From an uncultured Pelagibacteraceae bacterium (GTDB lineage Bacteria; Pseudomonadota; Alphaproteobacteria; Pelagibacterales; Pelagibacteraceae), in contig CABZCF010000006.1 in assembly GCA_902524235.1 (NCBI GenBank), positions 1 through 53,121 of the forward strand: 53,121 nucleotides of DNA, given 5' to 3'. The notes below the pieces were generated by a model. The model had not been told where the DNA came from. It was given only the letters and a program-made list of their open reading frames with translations, and ran no database searches. A program made the translations under genes and the position numbers. The number at the start of each line of letters is the position of its first letter. The stretch's first letter is position 1. This document shows, one piece after another, positions 9,806 to 18,976 of the stretch.

Positions 9806-10375
9806 TTAAATATAATTAATAACTTTTTTAGGATCGGGTCTCCTTCTCTCATTAGGTTCCTCTTTTTTATGACCCACATAGATAAATCCTGATATTCTAT
9901 CAATACCTTCTCTACCACCTAAATAGTTTAACATTTTTTGATTATAAGCATACCACTCAGTTAACCATTGTGCGGCATATCCTAATGATTGAGCACATGA
10001 TAAGAGATTCATACAAACTGCCCCAGATGAGAGACCCATTTCCCATTTTGGAATTTTAGGGTGATCAACCGGTGTTGACAATACTGCAAATACAACAGAC
10101 GCTCTTTGTAAACGTGTAGACTCAATTTTAAGGGATTCCTCGCCTGCTAAAGGATTAAGTTTTTTATATTCATCTAAAATCACTTGCTCATCTATTTGTT
10201 TTAATTTGTCCCCAATTATCACTTTTATTTTCCAAGGATTAAGAGCTCCATGATCTGGAACTCTTATGCCTGCTTCTAAAATTTCTTTTATGTGATGATC
10301 GGGAATTTTCTCAGATGACATTTTTTTCGCCATTACCGATCTTCTTTTTGCGAAAAAACTGCTGTTAGCAGTCAT
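9806..10375 (-). CDS. Nitroreductase-family flavoprotein
   Basis: FMN-dependent NAD(P)H oxidoreductase fold of 189 residues. The N-terminal RRSVMAKKM segment and the late GGREGIDRISGFIYVGH match small YdjA-type nitroreductases. Segment VPDHGALNPWKIKVI is a typical flavin-contact region. It lies 11 nt after nrdB on the same strand and may be co-transcribed with the ribonucleotide reductase genes. The physiological substrate cannot be read from the sequence. Confidence 0.82.
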   Translation of the reverse strand: MTANSSFFAKRRSVMAKKMSSEKIPDHHIKEILEAGIRVPDHGALNPWKIKVIIGDKLKQIDEQVILDEYKKLNPLAGEESLKIESTRLQRASVVFAVLSTPVDHPKIPKWEMGLSSGAVCMNLLSCAQSLGYAAQWLTEWYAYNQKMLNYLGGREGIDRISGFIYVGHKKEEPNERRRPDPKKVINYI

Positions 10376-10386
10376 GAGACTAACTG

Positions 10387-11403
10387 TTAACTAAATGCAT
10401 CGATCCAATTACCTTGTGTAGATGCTTTTGAGTATTCAGTTGCTCTGCCTTCGAAGAAGTTCATATGCTCAACTGCATTTAACATTGTATCTAACCAAGT
10501 TAATGGATTTTTTTGAACATCGTAGATTGGCTCTAAACCTAATTGAGTTAATCTTCTATTACCAATAAATCTAATGTAATCTTTCACCTCTTGAGCTGTT
10601 AAACCTTCCATTGGACCCATTTCAAAAGCCAAATCAATAAAAGCATCTTCATGCTCAACAATTGTTCTGCAAGCTTCATAAAGTTCTTTTTTAAGTTTTG
10701 GTGTCCAAATTTCTGGGTTCTCTTTGATGAATTCTTTAAAAATTCTAATCATAGAGTTGCAGTGAAGCGTTTCATCTCTAACTGACCAAGTAACTATTTG
10801 GCCCATTCCTTTTAATTTATTATGTCTTGGAAAATTTAAAAGAATTGCAAAACTTGCAAATAATTGTAAACCTTCCGTGAATGCACTGAACACTGCAACA
10901 GTTTTTGCAATATCCTCTTTTGATTTTACATTAAATCCTTGCATGTAATCGTATTTGTCCTTCATTTCTTTATACTTCATAAAAGCTGAATACTCAGACT
11001 CGGGCATTCCGATTGTATCTAATAGGTGTGAGTAAGCTGCAACATGAACTGTTTCCATTGCTGCAAAAGCTGTCATCATCATTAAAACTTCTGTAGGTTT
11101 AAATACAGAAGTATAATGTCTTAGATAACAATTATTTACTTCAACATCTGCCTGAGTAAAAAATCTAAATATTTGTGTAACTAAATTTTTTTCAGGTCCA
11201 GATAAATTCTTTTGCCAATCTCTCACATCATCTCCTAATGGCACCTCTTCTGGTAACCAATGAATTCTTTGTTGAGTTAACCATGCATCATAGCACCATG
11301 GATATCTAAATGGTTTATAGACTGGGTTTTCAACTAGAAGACCCATTTTTTTCGGTTGAATTATTTCCTTATTAGCTTTCTCTACTACTGACATGATAGA
11401 CAC
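10387..11403 (-). CDS. nrdB: Class I ribonucleoside-diphosphate reductase, beta subunit
   Basis: Carries the diiron cofactor and tyrosyl radical that start ribonucleotide reduction. Expected ligands are visible: Asp86 (FFTQAD), Glu117 and His120 (METVH), Glu177 (FTEGLQ), Glu211 and His214 (RDETLH). Tyr124, four residues past His120, occupies the radical position, so a classic class Ia Tyr radical is likely instead of a Phe-type variant. The 338-residue length is normal. Its start lies 19 nt inside nrdA, so the pair is translationally coupled. Confidence 0.95.
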   Translation of the reverse strand: MSIMSVVEKANKEIIQPKKMGLLVENPVYKPFRYPWCYDAWLTQQRIHWLPEEVPLGDDVRDWQKNLSGPEKNLVTQIFRFFTQADVEVNNCYLRHYTSVFKPTEVLMMMTAFAAMETVHVAAYSHLLDTIGMPESEYSAFMKYKEMKDKYDYMQGFNVKSKEDIAKTVAVFSAFTEGLQLFASFAILLNFPRHNKLKGMGQIVTWSVRDETLHCNSMIRIFKEFIKENPEIWTPKLKKELYEACRTIVEHEDAFIDLAFEMGPMEGLTAQEVKDYIRFIGNRRLTQLGLEPIYDVQKNPLTWLDTMLNAVEHMNFFEGRATEYSKASTQGNWIDAFS

Positions 11404-13328
11404 TCCTCATATTTATTTTCTTCTTCTTGTGTTTGTTTGTTTTTAGATTTGTATACATTTGCTGTAATGTCTGTCGAGTTTGCATCGTTAACATTTTCAG
11501 CTCTTTGTATTGATTTTGACCTGCAATAATAAAGGCTCTTTAATCCCTTCTTCCATGCTTGAAAGTGAATTTGATGAAGATCTTTTTTATGTACATCGGC
11601 AGGTAAAAATAAGTTTATAGACTGTGCTTGGGAAATATGAGGCGTTCTATCTGCACTCAAATCAACAAGCCATCTTTGATCTAGCTCAAAAGCAGTTTTG
11701 AATACATCTTTTTCTTCTTGAGTTAAAAAATCTAAATGAGAAACCGAACCTTGATTAGTAGTGATACTAGACCAAGTTTCATCATCATTTTTCCCGTGTT
11801 TTTCTAATAATTTCGTAAGATATTTATTTCTAACATTAAAAGAACCAGAAAGTGTTTTATGTGTATAGCTGTTTGCTGCAATTGGTTCTACACCTGGTGA
11901 AGTTCCTCCACAAATAATTGAGATTGAAGCTGTTGGAGCAATGGCAGTCTTATTAGAAAATCTTTCCATTATCCCGTAATCTGCGGCATCTGGACATGGA
12001 CCTCTTTCCGCTGCTAAGTCTTTTGAAGATTGATCAACTTTTTTTTGAATGTTTTCAAAAATTTGTTTGTTCCATACTTTGCTCATAACAGACTCTAAGG
12101 GTATCATTTTCCTTTGAAAATAAGAGTGCAATCCCATTACACCTAACCCAACGCTTCTTTCCTTAAGAGCCGAGTATGTTGCATCGCTGAATTCTTCTGG
12201 TGCATTTTCAATAAAGTCTGTAAGAACATTGTCTAGAAATCTCATTACATCACTAACAAAAAATTCATCATCTTTCCACTCATCATATTTCTCAACATTT
12301 AAAGATGATAAACAGCAAACTGCAGTTCTATCTCTACCATCTTTATCTATTCCTGTTGGTAAAGTTATTTCACTACAAAGATTAGAAGTTTTAACAGTTA
12401 GACCTGCTAACTTATGGTGTTGTGGAATTTGTCTGTTAACAGTATCAATATAAATTATGTAAGGTTCACCGGTTTCTATTCTTGCAGTTAATAATCTTAT
12501 CCAAAGATTTCTTGCAGACAAAGTTGATTGAACAGCACCATCTTTTGGACTTTTTAAAGCCCATTGCTCATCAAGTTCAACTGCTCTCATAAATGCATCA
12601 GAAACTAAAACACCGTGGTGTAAATTTAAAGCTTTTCTATTAGGGTCACCACCAGTTGGTCTTCTCATTTCAATAAACTCTTCTATCTCTGGATGATCAA
12701 TTGGTAAGTAACATGCAGCAGAACCTCTTCTTAAAGATCCTTGGCTAATTGCCATTGTTAGAGAGTCCATAACTTTAATAAATGGAATTATTCCAGATGT
12801 CTTTCCTACTCTTCCGATTTTTTCACCTATAGATCTTAAGTTACCCCAATAACTTCCTATCCCACCACCTCTTGCTGCTAGCCAAACATTTTCACTCCAC
12901 AACCCAAGGATACCATTTAGACTGTCACCTGCTTCATTTAAAAAACACGATATTGGTAAACCTCTAGTTGTTCCACCATTAGATAAAACAGGTGTTGCAG
13001 GCATAAACCATAAGTTACTGATATAGTTATAAAGTCTTTGTGCATGTAAGTTATCGTCTGCATAGTGACTAGCAACTCTTGCAAATAAATCTTGGAACGA
13101 CTCGTTTTCTCCGAGATATCTATCACTTAAAGTTGCTCTTCCAAAATCTGTTAGATTATCGTCACGACTTCTATCAATTTTAATTGTTATTCCTTTTGAA
13201 TTCTGAAATAGCTCCGTGTTGCTGTTTAATGAGAATAAATCTGGACCTTTTGCTTTATTATCTGATACAACTTTAGGTGTATATTCAGAGACAGCTTTCT
13301 TAATGGCCTGAGACAGTACTTTGTTCAT
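11385..13328 (-). CDS. nrdA: Class I ribonucleoside-diphosphate reductase, alpha subunit, without ATP-cone
   Basis: Catalytic subunit making deoxyribonucleoside diphosphates. Active-site residues are visible: Cys128 (LPISCFLN), Asn316-Cys318-Glu320 (NLCSE), Cys338 (AVCCLSSLN), the paired tyrosines in SLYYCRS, and a C-terminal CLSC shuttle pair. The usual N-terminal ATP-cone is missing: the protein enters the ten-stranded barrel domain after about 55 residues, giving 647 rather than about 760 residues. Overall activity inhibition by dATP through a cone is therefore not expected. A GGGAG ribosome site precedes the ATG at 13328, and NrdR-like boxes lie upstream. Confidence 0.95.
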   Translation of the reverse strand: MNKVLSQAIKKAVSEYTPKVVSDNKAKGPDLFSLNSNTELFQNSKGITIKIDRSRDDNLTDFGRATLSDRYLGENESFQDLFARVASHYADDNLHAQRLYNYISNLWFMPATPVLSNGGTTRGLPISCFLNEAGDSLNGILGLWSENVWLAARGGGIGSYWGNLRSIGEKIGRVGKTSGIIPFIKVMDSLTMAISQGSLRRGSAACYLPIDHPEIEEFIEMRRPTGGDPNRKALNLHHGVLVSDAFMRAVELDEQWALKSPKDGAVQSTLSARNLWIRLLTARIETGEPYIIYIDTVNRQIPQHHKLAGLTVKTSNLCSEITLPTGIDKDGRDRTAVCCLSSLNVEKYDEWKDDEFFVSDVMRFLDNVLTDFIENAPEEFSDATYSALKERSVGLGVMGLHSYFQRKMIPLESVMSKVWNKQIFENIQKKVDQSSKDLAAERGPCPDAADYGIMERFSNKTAIAPTASISIICGGTSPGVEPIAANSYTHKTLSGSFNVRNKYLTKLLEKHGKNDDETWSSITTNQGSVSHLDFLTQEEKDVFKTAFELDQRWLVDLSADRTPHISQAQSINLFLPADVHKKDLHQIHFQAWKKGLKSLYYCRSKSIQRAENVNDANSTDITANVYKSKNKQTQEEENKYEECLSCQ

Positions 13329-13362
13329 AAAACTCCCTTTTTACCGCAATAATTAAGTAAAA

Positions 13363-13409
13363 CAACTATATGTTGTGTATAGACTTCCGTAATATACTAT
13401 ATAAATCAG
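13363..13409 (-). promoter_or_regulatory. Tandem NrdR-like boxes upstream of nrdAB
   Basis: On the minus strand 13378-13363 reads ACACAACATATAGTTG, matching the NrdR consensus ACACWATATATWGTGT at 13 of 16 positions. A second, weaker copy at 13409-13394 reads CTGATTTATATAGTAT (10 of 16, with the TATATAG core). The two are offset by exactly 31 bp, the roughly three-turn spacing known for paired NrdR boxes. They lie 35 to 81 bp before the nrdA start, where a repressor would block transcription. No nrdR gene is in this window. The first box is convincing; the second is supported mainly by its spacing. Confidence 0.65.
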
Positions 13410-13483
13410 AAATCAATAGAACATTTATAGAACACAAAAAAAAAAATGCAACAAAAAAATCAATAAAATATACAAATATCAAC

Positions 13484-14932
13484 ATGCAAAACAAAAAGAA
13501 AATAGATCCCTTTGGTTTTAGGGAATATGACGCTAGATGGCTTTTTCCTGAAAGCATTAATGAATTGGGAATCGAATCTGTAGGAAAAGGATTTGGTACC
13601 CAAGTGGTTAATAAAACAAAAAATCCTATAGTAATCGTTGGTCATGATTATAGGTCATACAGTGAAGATGTAAAAAAAAATTTTGTCAAAGGATTATTGT
13701 CAACAGGTTGTAATGTAAAAGATATAGGACTATGTCTATCTCCTACCGTTTACTTTTCTCAATTTAAATTAAACTCGGATGCGGTTGCAATGATAACTGC
13801 CAGTCACAATGAAAATGGATGGACCGGTATAAAAATGGGTATTGAAAAAGGTTTAACCCACTGCAAAGATGAAATGTCAGATTTAAAAGATATTGTATTA
13901 AATGAAAAGTTTGTTACAGGCTCTGGGGAATATGAGGAAATAAAAGAGTTTAATAGAATATACATTGAGGAATTCTCTAAAAACAAATTAAAGAAAAAAT
14001 TAAAAGTAGTCGCAGCGTGTGGAAACGGGACTGCTGGAATTTTTGCACCAGAAATTTTAAGAGGTATTGGTTGTGAGGTAATAGAGCAAGATTGTAATTT
14101 AGATTATACATTTCCAAGATATAACCCAAACCCTGAGGATATGAAAATGCTAAATGAAATTTCAAAATGTGTTATAGAAAATAATGCAGATGTAGGTTTT
14201 GGATTTGATGGCGATGGAGATAGGGTTGGTGTAATAGATAATAATGGTAATGAAATATTTGCAGACAAAATAGGATTATTAATTGCAAGAAATATTTCTA
14301 ATACTTACAAAAATTCTAAGTTTGTTGTAGATGTAAAATCTACAGGATTGTATATGAATGACGAAGTTTTAAAAAAAAATAATTGTAAAACTATTTATTG
14401 GAAGACTGGGCATTCTTATATCAAAAGAAAGGTTAATGAAGACAAAGCAATAGCTGGCTTTGAAAAAAGCGGACATTTCTTTTTTAGTCATCCACTAGGT
14501 TACGGATTTGACGATGGAATTAATTCTGCAATACAGGTTTGTAATTTATTAGATAACCAGTCAGAAAAATTAAATATTCTTATAGATAAACTACCTAAAA
14601 CATATCAAAGTCCTACTATGGGACCATATTGTAAAGATGATGAAAAATATAAAGTTATCGATGATATAATAGTAAAAATTAACAAGTTAAAAGATAATAA
14701 TTTTAAAATCAGTGGTCAAAATATTATAAATATATTAACTGTAAATGGTATCAGATTTACTATAGAAGATGGCTCATGGGGATTAATTAGAGCGTCCTCT
14801 AATAAGCCTTCTTTGGTAGTTGTAACTGAAAGTCCAACCTCTGACGAAATAAAAAAAGAAATATTTTATTTTATAGATAAGCTTTTACAACAAACAGGTA
14901 AAATTGGTAAATACGATCAAAAAATTACCTAA
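13484..14932 (+). CDS. Phosphomannomutase/phosphoglucomutase (alpha-D-phosphohexomutase)
   Basis: Interconverts hexose 6-phosphate and hexose 1-phosphate for sugar nucleotide synthesis. The phosphoserine loop is TASHNENG (Ser107 from the chosen start), the metal loop is FDGDGDRVG (residues 241-249) and the sugar-binding loop is GFEKSGH. The open frame extends back to 13370, but that extra 38-residue stretch is low-complexity and covers the nrd control region; ATG at 13484 gives the family start (FGFREYDARWLF) and 482 residues. It is divergent from nrdA. Whether mannose or glucose phosphate is preferred is not decidable here. Confidence 0.9.
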   Translation: MQNKKKIDPFGFREYDARWLFPESINELGIESVGKGFGTQVVNKTKNPIVIVGHDYRSYSEDVKKNFVKGLLSTGCNVKDIGLCLSPTVYFSQFKLNSDAVAMITASHNENGWTGIKMGIEKGLTHCKDEMSDLKDIVLNEKFVTGSGEYEEIKEFNRIYIEEFSKNKLKKKLKVVAACGNGTAGIFAPEILRGIGCEVIEQDCNLDYTFPRYNPNPEDMKMLNEISKCVIENNADVGFGFDGDGDRVGVIDNNGNEIFADKIGLLIARNISNTYKNSKFVVDVKSTGLYMNDEVLKKNNCKTIYWKTGHSYIKRKVNEDKAIAGFEKSGHFFFSHPLGYGFDDGINSAIQVCNLLDNQSEKLNILIDKLPKTYQSPTMGPYCKDDEKYKVIDDIIVKINKLKDNNFKISGQNIINILTVNGIRFTIEDGSWGLIRASSNKPSLVVVTESPTSDEIKKEIFYFIDKLLQQTGKIGKYDQKIT

Positions 14933-14965
14933 TTAAATTATATTTTACTTGAGAAAAGTCGACTC

Positions 14966-15757
14966 CTATAAATTAAAGAAACGATATATAAATATCGTTC
15001 CTACAACATAAAGAAAAACTCCAAAAAGCCTTTGTGCTTTTAATTTATCCATTTTATAAACTGTATTTGCGCCTATCCTTGCCATAAAACTTGTGATAGG
15101 CACAAATAATATGAACGCAGGAATATTAATAAAACCAATGCTAAATGGTAAATTAACCTCAAAATAGAAACCAGAAACTAAAAAACCGATTGATCCAGTA
15201 ATAGATATAAAAAAACCAATTGCAGCTGCACTACCAATACATTTGCTAATTGGATATCCTAGATATCTTAGAATTGGGACATTCATCATAGCACCAGTTA
15301 TACCCATTGGAGCCGAAACAAATCCTGAAAACAAGCCTAATATTACTCTTGGTGTAATGGAAGAATTGAGTTTAATTTTTCTGACTTTTTCTTTAGCCAT
15401 CATTAAATACGCACCAAAAAAATATACTACCACTGAAAAGAACAAAACTAACATTTTTGTTTTCATAATTGATGCAAAAAAAGTTCCAATTAAAACCCCC
15501 ACAACAACAAAAATACCAAAAGTTTTAATTACACTAAAATCTACAAGTTTGTTTTTGTTATGTGTCATTACAGATACGGTTGAAGTGAAAATTGTTATAG
15601 AAAAAGCTGTACCAACAGTTAAATGCATTAAATAATTTTTATCAAAATTTAATGTTTCAAAGATAAAAAATAAGCAAGGAACTGAAATTAACCCACCACC
15701 AATTCCAAAAAGCCCAGCAAAAAAACCTACAGCACTAGCTGCAAATATGATCAACAA
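14966..15757 (-). CDS. TauE/SafE-family membrane permease (copy 1)
   Basis: Membrane protein of 263 residues with about eight hydrophobic segments and the two half-repeats typical of the TauE/SafE (DUF81) family: GFFAGLFGIGGGLISVP at the N-terminus and SGFVSAPMGITGAMMNVP in the middle. Members move sulfite, sulfoacetate or other organosulfur anions. A paralogue follows 58 nt upstream. The ATG at 15757 gives a first helix beginning at once, so a few more N-terminal residues may be missing relative to relatives. Substrate unknown. Confidence 0.87.
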   Translation of the reverse strand: MLIIFAASAVGFFAGLFGIGGGLISVPCLFFIFETLNFDKNYLMHLTVGTAFSITIFTSTVSVMTHNKNKLVDFSVIKTFGIFVVVGVLIGTFFASIMKTKMLVLFFSVVVYFFGAYLMMAKEKVRKIKLNSSITPRVILGLFSGFVSAPMGITGAMMNVPILRYLGYPISKCIGSAAAIGFFISITGSIGFLVSGFYFEVNLPFSIGFINIPAFILFVPITSFMARIGANTVYKMDKLKAQRLFGVFLYVVGTIFIYRFFNL

Positions 15758-15814
15758 AAAAAAGTGCCAATATTCATTTATAAGAAAAGTTAAAGACAGA
15801 TAAAACCTACTTAA

Positions 15815-16651
15815 TTAAGTTATGCTAAAAAACTCAAGAAAGGATCTAGCAGAAACAATAAGCAAAAAACAGCCAAATATTCTACTAAGCAGTTTTTTGT
15901 TTATTTTATAAACAACTTTAGCTCCTATTCGTGCCATTATCATTGTGATAGGGACAAATACAATAAAACCTAAAAGATTTATATAACCAAACGAGAATGG
16001 GGATTTCACATTGTCAATTATATTTCCTCCAATAATCATTGTAGTTGTTCCTGTCAAAGCAATCAAAAAACCAACTGCAGCTGCTGTTCCAATTGATGTA
16101 CGAATATCGTAACCAAATGTTCTTAAAAACGGAACCATCAACGAACCACCACCTATTCCTAAAGGCACCGATATAAATCCAATTAATAAACCTGAAATAT
16201 TTTTTACAATTTTTGAAATCTCTTTAGGATTTTCTAACAATTTATCTCTAAAGAATATGAAGAATAGACCAACACAAAATGAAAAAAAGGCAAAAAATAA
16301 AACCAAAGCTGGTGTTTTCATATTAACAGCTAAAAATGTACCTGCTAGAACCCCAAGCACAATTAACAAACCAAAAGTTTTAACCATTTTAAAATCAACA
16401 GCTTTATATTCCATATGTGTTTTTGTAGAGATGATTGAAGTTGGAATAATAATTGCAAGTGATGTTCCAACTGATAAATGCATTCTTGTTAAGATATCAA
16501 AATCTAGTATGCTGAAAGCATAGTATAAAGCAGGAACCATTATAATTCCTCCACCAACACCCAACAATCCTGCCATAAAACCAGCAACAGTAGCTGCAAT
16601 TGCTAAAACTGTAAGTAAGTTTATAATTGTACTAGTATCTATGTTCTCCAT
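15815..16651 (-). CDS. TauE/SafE-family membrane permease (copy 2)
   Basis: Second TauE/SafE permease, 278 residues, with the same half-repeats (AGLLGVGGGIIMVPAL and GFISVPLGIGGGSLMVPF). It is clearly a tandem paralogue of the gene at 14966-15757: both share the RMHLSVGTS/LMHLTVGTA, KTFG, GTAAAVGF/GSAAAIGF and MARIGA segments. Its start overlaps the stop of dusA by one base, so it belongs to the dusA-dct transcript. The pair may form a heteromer or move different organosulfur anions; this cannot be told from sequence. Confidence 0.87.
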   Translation of the reverse strand: MENIDTSTIINLLTVLAIAATVAGFMAGLLGVGGGIIMVPALYYAFSILDFDILTRMHLSVGTSLAIIIPTSIISTKTHMEYKAVDFKMVKTFGLLIVLGVLAGTFLAVNMKTPALVLFFAFFSFCVGLFFIFFRDKLLENPKEISKIVKNISGLLIGFISVPLGIGGGSLMVPFLRTFGYDIRTSIGTAAAVGFLIALTGTTTMIIGGNIIDNVKSPFSFGYINLLGFIVFVPITMIMARIGAKVVYKINKKLLSRIFGCFLLIVSARSFLEFFSIT

Positions 16652-17655
16652 TAAATTGAAGCTTGATTTGCTTTTTCATTATTTTGAGCAATATCCATAA
16701 TGTGTTTTGCTTTTTGAAAATCAGAGTCTCTTGCCATCATATTGTCGCTTAAATATCTTTTCCACTCTTTAGAACCAGGTTGTCCATGATACAAACCAAC
16801 AGTGTGTCTCATTATATGATTAACTTTAGTACCATTTTTAACTTCCTCTTCTAAATAACTTAAAAGTTTTTTAACAATATCCTCTCTTGATAAAATATTA
16901 CTATTGTTAAATATTTCTTTTTCTATTTCACCTAAAAAGTAAGGATTTTGGTAAATAGCTCTTCCAATCATTACACCATCACAATTTTGTAAATGATTTT
17001 TTATTTGGTCTATGGAGGTAATACCGCCATTTATAATAATTTCTAAATCTGGGTTTGATTTCTTTATTTCATATACCATTTTGTAGTTTAGTTTAGGAAT
17101 GTTAAGATTTTGCTTTGGCGTTAACCCTTTTAAAATAGCTTTTCTAGCATGTAAAATAATTGTCGATGAACCAGCATCCTTAATTTTATTGATAAACATA
17201 TTTAGATAATCAAATTCCTCAGTATTATCAAAACCAATTCTTGTTTTAGCAGAAACTGGAATTTTACAAGAATTAGACATTTCATTAATACATTCTGCAA
17301 CAAGATCTGGTTCTTTCATCAAACACGCACCAAATGAATTTTTTTGTACTTTTTTACTTGGGCAGCCAAGATTAAGATTTATCTCGTCGTAACCTAAATC
17401 CTCTGAGATTTTAGCTACTTCAGATAGTTCTTTTTTATCAGAACCACCCACTTGTAATGCAACAGGTTTTTCTTCTTCTCTAAATCCTAATATTTTTTTT
17501 CTGTCCCCATGAATTGCCGATTTTGTTGCAACCATCTCTGAATACAACATTACATTTTTGCTTATGAGTCTTAAAAAAAATCTATCGTGTCTGTCTGTGC
17601 AATCCATCATAGGTGCAACAGAAATTTTTCTATTTATCTTTTTATTAATATCCAA
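16651..17655 (-). CDS. dusA: tRNA-dihydrouridine synthase A
   Basis: FMN enzyme that reduces uridine in the tRNA D-loop (U20/U20a in DusA). TIM-barrel of 334 residues starting with SVAPMMDCTDRHDRFFLRLIS. The catalytic Cys is in the segment NLGCPSKKVQKNSFGACLMKEP, and GGITSIDQIKNH plus MIGRAIYQNPYFL are the phosphate-binding loops. The APMMDCTDRH start is typical of DusA as opposed to DusB. It overlaps dctM by 11 nt, an unusual position for a tRNA modification gene, likely a product of genome packing. Confidence 0.94.
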   Translation of the reverse strand: MDINKKINRKISVAPMMDCTDRHDRFFLRLISKNVMLYSEMVATKSAIHGDRKKILGFREEEKPVALQVGGSDKKELSEVAKISEDLGYDEINLNLGCPSKKVQKNSFGACLMKEPDLVAECINEMSNSCKIPVSAKTRIGFDNTEEFDYLNMFINKIKDAGSSTIILHARKAILKGLTPKQNLNIPKLNYKMVYEIKKSNPDLEIIINGGITSIDQIKNHLQNCDGVMIGRAIYQNPYFLGEIEKEIFNNSNILSREDIVKKLLSYLEEEVKNGTKVNHIMRHTVGLYHGQPGSKEWKRYLSDNMMARDSDFQKAKHIMDIAQNNEKANQASI

Positions 17656-18976
17656 GTGCTTTGCCCATTATTTTATCAGGTAACCAAGTAACTATTTCAG
17701 GAAAAATACATAAAATTAATATAGCTAGTGCCATTATTATCATAAATGGTATAGATCCTTTTAAAATTTCTGACAAACTTACGTCTGGGGTAATACCTTT
17801 AATTATATAAAGGTTTAATCCAACAGGAGGTGTTATTAATCCTATTTCCATATTAATAGTAAACACTATTGCAAACCAATAAGGATCAAAACCTAATGTT
17901 GTTATAACAGGTAGTAATATTGCTGAAGTCATAACAATAACAGCAACAGGTGGTAGAAAAAATCCTGCTATTAAAAGAAATATATTTATTAAAATAAATA
18001 CTACCCATTTATTCGAACTTAACTCCACCATACTTTGTGCAAGTGATTGGGTCACATAAAGTTGAGAAAGAGTAAATGCAAAAAGATATGACGCAGCAAT
18101 AATGAACATTATCATTACACTCTCTTTCATAGAGACTTTAACAATGTTCCATATTTTTTTTGGTTGGTAAATTTTGTAAACGACTGCAATTAATACAAAA
18201 ACTAAAAATGCCCCAACACCAGATGCTTCTGAAGGCGTTGCGACACCTCCGTATAATACATATAGAACACCAGCTATGATTGCTAGGAAAGGAAGTATTC
18301 GTGGTAAAACTTCTAGTTTTTCTTTTAGAGTTGGAGGTTTCCTATTTTTTAAAGCTTTTGCAGAATCCTTATCTATAAAATAACTGTGTATTAGTGCCCA
18401 TATTGCGAACATTCCAGCTAACATAAAACCAGGTATCAAACCACATAAAAACAATCTTCCAATAGATGTACCGGTAGCAATTCCATACACAATTAAAACG
18501 ATACTAGGTGGAATTAAGACTCCCAATGTTCCACCTGCTGCTATGGTTCCTGTAGCTATTTGATCCGAATATCCTCTTTTTCTCATCTCAGGAATTCCCA
18601 TTGTTCCAATAGCAGCACAAGTTGCAGGACTTGATCCACTAAGAGCAGCAAAAATTGAACAAGCGCCTATATTTGAAATTACTAACCCACCGGGTAATCT
18701 CCAAAGCCATCTATCAAGTCCAGTATATAAATCCTTTCCAGCAGGAGAATTAGCAACTGCCATTCCCATTAAAATAAACATTGGTATTGAAAGAAGCACG
18801 AAAGAATTAAGACCTGCATAAAATGTTTCAGCAAAAACATCCAACATCTGCAAACCTTCAAAAGCAACTAAAAGAGCTATTGATACAAAACTTAGACCAA
18901 ACGCAATTGGGATTCCTGAAAACAAGACTATTAAAGTAAAGACCGCAACTATTATTGCAATTAATAATGGATCCAT
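17645..18976 (-). CDS. dctM: TRAP transporter large permease (DctM)
   Basis: Main membrane subunit of a tripartite ATP-independent periplasmic transporter, using a sodium gradient to import organic acids. 443 residues with about twelve hydrophobic segments. Family motifs: LSIPMFILMGMAVANSP, SGSSPATCAAIGTMGIPEM and IPPSIVLIVYG, and the late GLITPPVGLNLYI. It abuts dctQ (shared base at 18976) and belongs with dctP at 19521-20531. Substrate is set by DctP and remains unknown; the neighbouring CoA-transferase hints at an organic acid. Confidence 0.95.
   Translation of the reverse strand: MDPLLIAIIVAVFTLIVLFSGIPIAFGLSFVSIALLVAFEGLQMLDVFAETFYAGLNSFVLLSIPMFILMGMAVANSPAGKDLYTGLDRWLWRLPGGLVISNIGACSIFAALSGSSPATCAAIGTMGIPEMRKRGYSDQIATGTIAAGGTLGVLIPPSIVLIVYGIATGTSIGRLFLCGLIPGFMLAGMFAIWALIHSYFIDKDSAKALKNRKPPTLKEKLEVLPRILPFLAIIAGVLYVLYGGVATPSEASGVGAFLVFVLIAVVYKIYQPKKIWNIVKVSMKESVMIMFIIAASYLFAFTLSQLYVTQSLAQSMVELSSNKWVVFILINIFLLIAGFFLPPVAVIVMTSAILLPVITTLGFDPYWFAIVFTINMEIGLITPPVGLNLYIIKGITPDVSLSEILKGSIPFMIIMALAILILCIFPEIVTWLPDKIMGKALGY

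Noticed and set aside
13370..13483. Upstream extension of the phosphohexomutase frame
   Set aside because: The added residues are low-complexity, overlap the NrdR boxes and are absent from the family; ATG at 13484 fits the known N-terminus.
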